Shown one piece after another: positions 55,615 through 61,962 of a DNA stretch of 61,962 bases. Below the pieces are notes generated by a model, which was not told the DNA's origin, did no database searches, and was given only the letters and a program-made list of their open reading frames with translations. Each line of letters starts with the position of its first letter. Position 1 is the first letter of the stretch. The stretch comes from Streptomyces phaeoluteigriseus (GTDB taxonomy: Bacteria > Actinomycetota > Actinomycetes > Streptomycetales > Streptomycetaceae), in the NCBI RefSeq assembly GCF_001896135.2, contig NZ_MPOH02000009.1:652423-714384 (forward strand), read 5' to 3'. Both the position numbers and the translations under genes were made by a program.

Positions 55615-55800
55615 ATGCCCGAACTCACCTGGCAAAAGTCCACGTACAGCGCCGAGGCCGCGAACTGCGTCTACGTCGCCACCTCCCTCACCGGACCCGT
55701 CCACCTCCGCGAGAGCGACAACCCGGATGTCATCCTCACCACGACTGCACCTCGCCTGCGGGCCTTGATACGCAGCCTCAAGGACCACCCAGGGAACTGA
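55615..55800 (+). CDS. DUF397 protein, partner of the WhiJ-like regulator
   Basis: A 61-residue protein, almost entirely the DUF397 domain: LTWQKSTYSAEAANCVYVATS at the start, VHLRESDNPDVILTTTAPRLRALIRSLKD at the end. I prefer the ATG at 55615 (gagga 9 nt upstream); an ATG at 55600 that overlaps the upstream stop would add five residues. Confidence 0.88.
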   Translation: MPELTWQKSTYSAEAANCVYVATSLTGPVHLRESDNPDVILTTTAPRLRALIRSLKDHPGN

Positions 55801-55866
55801 GGACTGTGTACGTGAAGCGTCACCCGTCGAGGTCGTCGGGCAACAGCCGAAACGCGTCGTGACGGG

Positions 55867-56277
55867 TCAGGGGCGCATGACTCGGAAGTGCTTGTCCGTG
55901 GTGAGGACGGTGTCAGTCCGATAGGCCGCGGCGAGGGCTGCGTTCATGGCGTCCGTCAAGCCCGCACCTTTGCCGCCGCCAACGTCCTGATACGCCTGCG
56001 CCACACTGACGGCCGTCCGGAAGTGCGGGCCGACATCCGGAATCTCGAATCGCTGAAGATCGGCCTGCTTGCCGATGAAGTCCGGGGCGATGCCGGCCGC
56101 ACGGCTCCCGCTCTTCTCGCTGATGAGGTAGTCCAACTCCGCGAAAACCAGGGGCGAGATCGCCAGGTGGCCGACACGGGCGAGCGCGGCGGAGTGCTCA
56201 GCGTGACGTGCATCCTTTTTCGCGAGGACGCGATAGAGGCCGTTGGTGTCGGCGATGGCGACCGGCACGCTAATCAT
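55867..56277 (-). CDS. PIN-domain toxin, VapC family (second system)
   Basis: A 136-residue PIN RNase: Asp in VAIADTNGLYRVL, Glu in PLVFAELDYLIS, Asp in GAGLTDAMNAALAAAY and Asp in VLTTDKHFRVM. Its start overlaps the end of a broken antitoxin frame (ATGATTAG). Apart from the antitoxin problem the toxin looks complete. Confidence 0.85.
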   Translation of the reverse strand: MISVPVAIADTNGLYRVLAKKDARHAEHSAALARVGHLAISPLVFAELDYLISEKSGSRAAGIAPDFIGKQADLQRFEIPDVGPHFRTAVSVAQAYQDVGGGKGAGLTDAMNAALAAAYRTDTVLTTDKHFRVMRP

Positions 56278-56545
56278 CGAGGCCGCCTCCCATGCCGCGC
56301 AGGCTGGCGCGGATCTCCCTTCCGTGATGGCGGGTAGTTCGAGGTCGGGGATGTCCAGGTCCCCATGGGATCGGTGCGGAACTGATGGACAGGCTCGTCC
56401 AGGCGCTCTATCGGAACGATGCCCATAATCGGCCCACCGTGCCTAGTGACGATCAGGGTCGCTCCCGCCTCAACCTGCTGCGCAATGCAAGAGCCTGTCG
56501 CCCCTCGGACAGCGGCGCGGGATCAGCAATAAGAAACGGGCCCCG
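56270..56545 (-). pseudogene. Broken antitoxin gene (Phd/VapB-like) of the second PIN toxin
   Basis: Three frames together read like an antitoxin: PLSEGRQALAL, then QQVEAGATLIVTRHGGPIMGIVPIERLDEPVHQFRTDPMG, then DLDIPDLELPAITEG, then EIRASLRGMGGGLDD ending at 56270. Two of the breaks disappear if CCCC at 56361-56364 and CCC at 56317-56319 each regain one C. The third break (near 56490) and the lack of a start codon upstream suggest real 5' damage beside the glgP terminator. It overlaps the toxin start, as normal for such pairs. Confidence 0.65.
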
Positions 56546-56571
56546 CGGCAACCACACCCGCCGCGGGACCC
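56538..56571 (-). terminator. Terminator of glgP
   Basis: Inverted repeat cccgcggc (56542-56549) with gccgcggg (56560-56567), extended by flanking GGG/CCC. On the minus strand it is followed by CGTTTCTTATTG, a fair T-rich tail, and it lies 22 bp after the glgP stop. Confidence 0.82.
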
Positions 56572-56592
56572 GTCGTCACCTCACCCCATCCC

Positions 56593-59211
56593 CTACCGCA
56601 TCAACACCCCCGCCCCCTCCACCAGTTCCTCCGAAGGCCCCGCCACCAGCCCCAGTTCCGCCCCCGAGGCGATCAGCGGGTGGTCCGGGAGGATGCGGAC
56701 CGTGTAGCCGTACGGGCCCGTGCGGTCGAGGGAGAGGGGGCCCTCGTAGACCCAGCGGCCCTCCAGGTCGGGGCCGCCCGCCGGTTTCAGCGGGACCGTC
56801 GTGCCGTCCGTGATGCGGTCCTCCGCGTCGACGCGGCCGGAGACGGCCTGGACCTCGACGTCGTCGGGGGTGAGGTCGCCTAGGCGCAGGCGGACGCGGA
56901 GGGCGAGCGTCGTGCCGAGTTCGGCGGTCGGGGTGGCCGCGGAGGTCTCGACGTGGTCGACGGTGACGGCGTGCCAGACGGCGCGCACCTTCGCCTTCCA
57001 GGCGGCGAGGTCGCGGGCCGAGTCCGGGTCGAGGGCACGGTGGGCCAGGGCCGCCGGGGTGTAGAGCCGTTCGACGTACTCGCGGACCATGCGGCCGGCC
57101 AGCACCTTCGGGCCGAGGAGGGTGATGGTCTGGCGGACCATCTCGATCCAGCGGTCGGGCAGTCCCTCCCGCCCGTGCTCGTAGAAGCGCGGCGTGACGC
57201 GCTGCTCCAGCAGGTCGTACAGCGCCGCCGCCTCGATGTCGTCGCGGTGGTCGGCGTCGGTGCCGGAGCCGTCCGCGGTGGGGATCGCCCAGCCGAAGTC
57301 GGGCTGGAACCACTCGTCCCACCAGCCGTCCAGGACGGACAGGTTGAGACAGCCGTTGAGCGCCGCCTTCATGCCAGAGGTGCCGCAGGCCTCCAGCGGG
57401 CGCAGCGGGTTGTTCAGCCAGATGTCGCAGCCGGGGTACAGCTTCTGCGCCATCGCCATGCCGTAGTCGGGGAGGAAGACGATGCGGTGGCGCACGCGCG
57501 GGTCGTCCGCGAAGCGCACCAGTTCCTGGACGAGCCTCTTCCCGCCGTCGTCGGCCGGGTGCGCCTTGCCCGCCACGACGATCTGAATCGGCCGCTCGGG
57601 GTGCAGGAGCAGGTCCATCAGACGGTCGCGGTCCCGCAGCATCAGCGTCAGCCGCTTGTACGACGGGACGCGGCGCGCGAACCCGATGGTGAGGACGTCG
57701 GGGTCGAGGACGCCGTCGATCCAGCCCAGCTCGGCCGTGCCCGCGCCGCGCTGCCGCCAGGAGGCGCGCAACCGCTGCCGTACCTCCATGACGAGCTGTT
57801 CGCGCAGGTCGCGGCGGAGGTTCCAGATGTCCTGGTCGGCGATCTCGGCGACGGAGTCCCAGCGGTCGGAGCCGCCGACGCTGAGCGCGTCCTCGGCGCG
57901 CTGGCCGCCGATCTGCCGGGCGCCCAGTCGCAGCACCTCGGGGGCGACCCAGGTGGGGGCGTGCACGCCGTTGGTGACGGAGGTGATCGGCACCTCCTCG
58001 GCGTCGAAGCCGGGCCACAGGCCGGCGAACATCTCGCGGCTGACCTGGCCGTGCAGGAGCGAGACGCCGTTGGCGCGCTGGGCGAGGCGCAGGCCCATCA
58101 CCGCCATGTTGAAGAGGTTGGCCTCGCCGCCCGGATAGGTCTCCATGCCCAGACCCAGAATGCGGCCGACGTCGATGCGCGGGAGTTCCGCGCCGGGACC
58201 GAAGTGCCGGGCGACCAGTTCGCGGTCGAAGCGGTCGATGCCGGCCGGGACGGGGGTGTGGGTGGTGAACACCGTGCCGGCGCGGACGGCTTCCAGGGCG
58301 GAGTCGAAGTCGAGTCCCTCGTCGCAGAGTTCGGCGATCCGCTCCAGGCCGAGGAACCCGGCGTGCCCCTCGTTGGTGTGGAACACCTCGGGCGGGGCGT
58401 GCCCGGTCAGCCGGCAGTACGTGCGTACCGCCCGGACACCTCCTATGCCGAGCAGCATCTCCTGGAGGAGCCGGTGTTCGCTGCCGCCGCCGTAGAGCCG
58501 GTCGGTCACCCCGCGTTCGCCGAGGTCGTTCTCCTCGACGTCGGAGTCGAGCATCAGCAGCGGCACGCGGCCGACCCGGGCCAGCCAGATCCGGGCGTGG
58601 AGCTGTTTTCCGCCGGGGAGGGCGAGGGAGACCTGAGCGGGGGTGCCGTCGTCCTCCTTCAGCTGGCTGACCGGCAGTTCGTTGGGGTCGAGGACGGGAT
58701 AGTGCTCCTGCTGCCAGCCCTCGCGGGAGAGGGTCTGGCGGAAGTAGCCGTGCCGGTAGAGCAGCCCGACCCCGATGAGGGGAACGCCCAGGTCGCTGGC
58801 GGCCTTCAGGTGGTCGCCGGCGAGGATGCCGAGGCCGCCGGAGTACTGGGGCAGGGCGGCCGTGACGCCGAACTCCGGGGAGAAGTAGGCGACGGCGGCG
58901 GGCAGCTCGGCGGACTGCGCCTGGTACCAGCGGTCGCCGGTCATGTAGTCGTTCAGGTCGTCGGCGGCGGCGGTGAGCCGGCTCAGGAAATCGGGGTCCT
59001 CGGCCAGTTCCTGGAGGCGCGCGGCGCGTACGCCACCCAGCAGTCGTACGGGGTCGCCGCCCACGGTCGCCCAGTGCTCGGGGTCGACGGACCGGAAGAG
59101 TTCACGGGTTTCCGCATGCCATGACCAGCGCAGGTTGCGCGCGAGGTCACTGAGCGGCCGGAGAGGTTCGGGGAGAAGGGGTCGGACAGTGAATCGACGG
59201 ATCGCCTTCAC
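56593..59211 (-). CDS. glgP: Alpha-glucan phosphorylase
   Basis: An 872-residue GlgP-type phosphorylase that releases glucose-1-phosphate from glycogen or maltodextrin. It has the actinobacterial N-terminus (LPEPLRPLSDLARNLRWSWH), VAYFSPEFGVTAALPQYSGGLGILAGDHLKAASDLGVPLIGVGLLY, NEGHAGF, TTHTPVPAGIDRFD and TSVTNGVHAPTW. In the PLP half it has VVAGKAHPADDGGK, VFLPDYGMAMAQKLYPGCDIWLNNPLRPLEACGTSGMKAALNGCLNLSVLDGWW, where the SGMKAALNG Lys binds PLP. Start ATG 59211. It is divergent from the S8 protease and near glgE, whose maltosyl transfer product it can degrade. Confidence 0.96.
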   Translation of the reverse strand: MKAIRRFTVRPLLPEPLRPLSDLARNLRWSWHAETRELFRSVDPEHWATVGGDPVRLLGGVRAARLQELAEDPDFLSRLTAAADDLNDYMTGDRWYQAQSAELPAAVAYFSPEFGVTAALPQYSGGLGILAGDHLKAASDLGVPLIGVGLLYRHGYFRQTLSREGWQQEHYPVLDPNELPVSQLKEDDGTPAQVSLALPGGKQLHARIWLARVGRVPLLMLDSDVEENDLGERGVTDRLYGGGSEHRLLQEMLLGIGGVRAVRTYCRLTGHAPPEVFHTNEGHAGFLGLERIAELCDEGLDFDSALEAVRAGTVFTTHTPVPAGIDRFDRELVARHFGPGAELPRIDVGRILGLGMETYPGGEANLFNMAVMGLRLAQRANGVSLLHGQVSREMFAGLWPGFDAEEVPITSVTNGVHAPTWVAPEVLRLGARQIGGQRAEDALSVGGSDRWDSVAEIADQDIWNLRRDLREQLVMEVRQRLRASWRQRGAGTAELGWIDGVLDPDVLTIGFARRVPSYKRLTLMLRDRDRLMDLLLHPERPIQIVVAGKAHPADDGGKRLVQELVRFADDPRVRHRIVFLPDYGMAMAQKLYPGCDIWLNNPLRPLEACGTSGMKAALNGCLNLSVLDGWWDEWFQPDFGWAIPTADGSGTDADHRDDIEAAALYDLLEQRVTPRFYEHGREGLPDRWIEMVRQTITLLGPKVLAGRMVREYVERLYTPAALAHRALDPDSARDLAAWKAKVRAVWHAVTVDHVETSAATPTAELGTTLALRVRLRLGDLTPDDVEVQAVSGRVDAEDRITDGTTVPLKPAGGPDLEGRWVYEGPLSLDRTGPYGYTVRILPDHPLIASGAELGLVAGPSEELVEGAGVLMR

Positions 59212-59549
59212 ATTCCACCTCGGCGTGCGTGAGGAGTGGGCGCACGGCAGTGTGCGTCAACGTCTCTGATGACGGTACCGGCGTCGGTGCCGGACTTGCT
59301 GGAGGCTGCCGCCGCCGGACCCGTACTTCGGCCCTCGCCGGGGCCTCCCGCACCCCGCCGGACGAGCCGCCCGCCCCGCCCGGCTCCCCCTGCTGCCCTG
59401 ACCGGCGCCCCAGAGCCCCCCAGTGCGCCCCTTTATGGCCGATTCCACCCCCGCGGGCCACCTTGTGACACTTCACGCCGCACGAGAGGCTGCGGGTGGC
59501 GCACCCGGCACCGCCGTCGTGCGTCGAGTCGAGGAGGGGAACTCGAACC
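59212..59549. other. Divergent upstream region of glgP and the S8 protease
   Basis: A gap of 338 bp, very C-rich on the plus strand, with no credible gene. Both promoters must lie here. I saw no palindrome or clear promoter boxes. Confidence 0.4.
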
Positions 59550-60902
59550 ATGGCTCGGACGCGGACACGGCGTCTGCGCCGGGCGGGGGGTCTCATCGCG
59601 GTCGCCACGACCCTGGTGTTTTCGGCCATCACCCCGCCCGCGCACGCCGCACCACCGGAGGGGACGATAAGCGGCGCCGGTCAGCCCGGCACCGTGGACG
59701 GCAGCTATCTCGTGACGCTCAGGGAGGGGGTGCGGGCACCGGTCGCGGGCCGGGGCATCGCCGCACGGTACGGGGCGGGAATCAGCCACACCTACGGCAC
59801 GGTCCTCAACGGTCTCGCCGTCGAGGCGACCCCGAGACAGGCACGCCGGCTCGCGGCCGACCCGCGGGTCGTGTCGGTCGTCCAGGACACCCGGGTGGCC
59901 CTGGACGCGACTCGGCACACCGCCCGGACCCAGGAGATCACGACCCAGCAGACCGCCCGGACCCAGAGGATCACGACCCAGCAGACCGCCCGGACCCAGA
60001 GGATCACGACCCGGCACACCACCCGGACCCAGAAGAAGCCGCCCTCCTGGGGACTCGACCGTCTCGACCAGGCGGGCCTCCCCCTGGACGGCGGCTACAC
60101 CACGCCTGCCTCCTCGGGAGCCGGGGTCACGGTGTACGTCATCGACACCGGCGTACGGATCACGCACCGCGACTTCGGCGGCCGGGCGTCGTACGGGTGG
60201 GACTTCGTGGGCGGCGACCGCGGCGCCGGGGACGGCAACGGTCATGGCACCCATGTCGCCGGGACCGTCGCGGGCACGAGCGCGGGCGTCGCCAAGAAGG
60301 CGAAGGTGGTCTCCGTCCGCGTGCTGGACGCGGCGGGCGCCGGCACCACCGCGCGGGTCATCGCCGGCATCGACTGGGTCACCCGGCACGCGAGGAAACC
60401 GGCGGTCGCCAACCTCAGCCTGGGCGGCCCGTACAACGCGCAGCTGGACGCCGCCGTCCGTGCGTCGATCCGCGCCGGCGTCACCTACACCGTCGCCGCC
60501 GGGAACGAGGGCGGGGCGGCCGCCCTGTACTCCCCCGCCGACGTGAAGCAGGCGATCACCGTCGGCGCGACCGACCGCCGGGACGCCCGCGCCGCCTACT
60601 CCAACCACGGCTCGGCCCTCGACCTGTTCGCCCCCGGGGTGTCCATCACCTCGACGGCGCACACCGGCGACACGGGGCGCGCGACCTATTCCGGTACGTC
60701 GATGGCGGCGCCGCACGCGGCGGGCGCGGCGGCGCTGTACCTGGCCACGCGACCGAAGGCCACGCCCGCGCAGGTGGAACGAGCGCTGGTCGAGGGGGCC
60801 ACGGACGGCAAGGTGTCCGGCCGGGGCCCCGGTTCACCGGACAGACTCCTGCGGGTCCCGCGGCCCGGGGAACTCGCGCACGGACGGGGCAGGACTTTGT
60901 GA
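59550..60902 (+). CDS. Secreted S8 serine protease (subtilisin-like) with a repeat-expanded linker
   Basis: A 450-residue secreted subtilase. It has a signal peptide (RRAGGLIAVATTLVFSAITPPAHA), an I9-type propeptide (GSYLVTLREGV...VVSVVQDTRVAL), then an unusual linker of about 40 residues made of an 11-residue repeat (TARTQRITTQQ). The catalytic domain follows with Asp in VTVYVIDTGV, His in GNGHGTHVAGTVAG, the Asn region in AAGNEGG and Ser in YSGTSMAAPHAAG. The ATG at 59550 has GAGGAGGGG upstream. The linker sits where the propeptide is cut, so it may affect maturation. Confidence 0.94.
   Translation: MARTRTRRLRRAGGLIAVATTLVFSAITPPAHAAPPEGTISGAGQPGTVDGSYLVTLREGVRAPVAGRGIAARYGAGISHTYGTVLNGLAVEATPRQARRLAADPRVVSVVQDTRVALDATRHTARTQEITTQQTARTQRITTQQTARTQRITTRHTTRTQKKPPSWGLDRLDQAGLPLDGGYTTPASSGAGVTVYVIDTGVRITHRDFGGRASYGWDFVGGDRGAGDGNGHGTHVAGTVAGTSAGVAKKAKVVSVRVLDAAGAGTTARVIAGIDWVTRHARKPAVANLSLGGPYNAQLDAAVRASIRAGVTYTVAAGNEGGAAALYSPADVKQAITVGATDRRDARAAYSNHGSALDLFAPGVSITSTAHTGDTGRATYSGTSMAAPHAAGAAALYLATRPKATPAQVERALVEGATDGKVSGRGPGSPDRLLRVPRPGELAHGRGRTL
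59919..60036 (+). repeat. 33-bp in-frame tandem repeat, about 3.5 units, inside the S8 protease
   Basis: Units at 59919-59951, 59952-59984 and 59985-60017 and a partial unit to about 60036, each beginning accgcccggacccag. The 33-bp length keeps the frame and gives repeats of 11 residues (TARTQEITTQQ, TARTQRITTQQ, TARTQRITTRH, TTRTQ). Confidence 0.93.
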
Positions 60903-61179
60903 ATACATACGCGCGAGTAGTTAACAACGTGCCGGATTGCTCACCCGAATAGGGTGGGAAGGCTCCTCCGGTACATGACCCCGTACGACCAGAGCCCGCC
61001 GTACGACGAACACGCCGTGCGACGGGCCCGACCCCGGCACGCGCCTGCCGGTCCGCGCTCCGGCGCGCCCGGCTCGCGGCACGCCCCGCAGCACCCGGCA
61101 CCAACCACACCCCGTATGTCGCAGGACCCACCTCCCCACATCCATCCGCCCACCCTCGTTGATGCGGACAGGAGCGGTC

Positions 61180-61962
61180 ATGCCCGCCACGCACCACTCG
61201 TCAGCACCCCCGACACCCCCTCGCACCGCGGCACCACCACCCTCCGAGCGCCCCGCCACCGCCGGACCGACCGCGCCGGAGCGATCCTCCGCGCAGCGGC
61301 CGTCCGTGGGTGACGGAACCGCCGTGGGGCGCATACCCGTCCTCGACGTCCGGCCGGTCGTCCAGCACGGCCGCCGGCCCGCCAAGGCGGTCGCCGGAGA
61401 GACCTTCCAGGTCTCGGCCACCGTGTTCCGCGAGGGCCACGACGCCGTCGCCGCCAATGTCGTCCTGCGCGATCCCGACGGCCGCCCCGGCCCGTGGACG
61501 CCGATGCGCGAGCTGGCTCCCGGTACCGACCGCTGGGGCGCCGACGTCACCCCGGACGCGCCGGGCCGCTGGACGTACACCGTGGAAGGCTGGGGCGACC
61601 CGGTCAGCACCTGGCGGCACCACGCGCGCATCAAGATCCCCGCGGGCATCGACACCGGCCTGGTCCTGGAGGAGGGCGCCCGGCTGTACGCGCGCGCCGC
61701 CGCCGGGATCCCCGAGGCGGAGGAGGGCTCCGCGGCACAGCGCGACGTGCTGCTCGCCGCGGTCGACGCCCTGCGCGACGAGTCCCGCCCGGCCGCCTCC
61801 CGGCTGGCGGCGGCGCTGGACCCGGAGGTGGACGCGGTGCTGGCCCGCCATCCGGTGCGGGAACTGGTCACCGAGTCCGAGACGCTGCCGCTGCTGGTGG
61901 AGCGGGAGCGGGCGCTGTACGGCTCCTGGTACGAGTTCTTCCCGCGTTCGGAGGGGACGCCG
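61180..61962 (+). CDS. glgE: Alpha-1,4-glucan:maltose-1-phosphate maltosyltransferase, N-terminal part (runs off the right edge)
   Basis: The first 261 residues of GlgE, which extends alpha-glucan from maltose-1-phosphate. The start MPATHHSSA at ATG 61180 (GGAG 5 nt upstream) and the domain N segment match Streptomyces GlgE: VGRIPVLDVRPVVQHGRRPAKAVAGETFQVSATVFREGHDAVAANVVLRDP, GPWTPMRELAPGTDRWGADV, WRHHARIKIPAGIDTGLVLEEGARLY, and LLVERERALYGSWYEFFPRSEGT at the edge. The catalytic barrel lies outside the window. An in-frame ATG at 61162 would add six residues. The 277 bp between the protease and this start hold no gene but include a relatively AT-rich stretch (about 60903-60960). Confidence 0.95.
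   Translation, partial: MPATHHSSAPPTPPRTAAPPPSERPATAGPTAPERSSAQRPSVGDGTAVGRIPVLDVRPVVQHGRRPAKAVAGETFQVSATVFREGHDAVAANVVLRDPDGRPGPWTPMRELAPGTDRWGADVTPDAPGRWTYTVEGWGDPVSTWRHHARIKIPAGIDTGLVLEEGARLYARAAAGIPEAEEGSAAQRDVLLAAVDALRDESRPAASRLAAALDPEVDAVLARHPVRELVTESETLPLLVERERALYGSWYEFFPRSEGTP

Noticed and set aside
60954..61313. Small gene of 119 codons ahead of glgE
   Set aside because: It overlaps the start of glgE in another frame, is Pro/Arg/His-rich without motifs, and has no good ribosome-binding site.

Overview
The window is high-GC actinobacterial DNA. The genes use GTG and TTG starts freely, terminators are GC-rich hairpins without long T-runs, and the gene set (WhiJ-type regulators, a ScARP-type toxin, GlgE/GlgP, M4 and S8 secreted proteases, an EF-hand protein) points to Streptomyces. 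From memory, most of the gene order matches the S. coelicolor chromosome between about SCO5480 and SCO5443; I could not check this by alignment.

Layout. 1-2,324 (minus): the start of a lipoprotein, a double-hotdog thioesterase and a TRIC-type cation channel, with a 13-bp minisatellite between the last two. 2,347-8,842 (minus): a complete oligopeptide ABC importer in the order permease C, binding protein, permease B, ATPase D, ATPase F. 9,158-11,779 (minus): two SseB-like proteins and a P-loop kinase. 11,960-16,584 (plus): a tandem glycine riboswitch followed by gcvT, gcvH, glyA and a frameshifted sdaA, forming a glycine-to-serine-to-pyruvate disposal operon. 16,689-27,662: a GH25 hydrolase, an F420-type reductase, an EF-hand protein, a MerR regulator, a GNAT protein, an ADP-ribosyltransferase toxin homologue, GlgX, two L,D-transpeptidase lipoproteins, an enoyl-CoA hydratase and an anti-sigma-type ATPase containing a TTA codon. 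27,898-35,279: four overlapping ABC half-exporters, apparently two heterodimers. 35,522-40,151: two M4 metalloproteases and a DUF1990 protein.

About 40.2-56.5 kb looks like an accessory island set into this core order. Its heart (40,514-50,942) is an unrecognised gene group: a nucleotidyltransferase-like protein, a GT1 glycosyltransferase, a NodI/NodJ-like exporter with two permeases, a NodU-like carbamoyltransferase, and two paralogous proteins of nearly equal length. Each paralogue joins a condensation-type domain to a stump of an adenylation domain and a carrier-like domain that lacks its phosphopantetheine serine. There is no adenylation core or PKS. The genes suggest glycosylation, acylation, carbamoylation and export of a small conjugate. 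The rest of the island holds a VapBC system beside a decayed copy of itself, an orphan discoidin-domain protein, a WhiJ-type regulator trio and a PIN toxin with a broken antitoxin. Core order resumes with glgP, an S8 protease carrying a repeat-expanded linker, and the start of glgE.

Sequence quality caveat: seven open reading frames are each broken by one or two apparent single-base losses, and all nine losses are in short G or C runs. This pattern fits sequencing error better than gene death, so the frameshifted genes should be treated as probably intact until resequenced.
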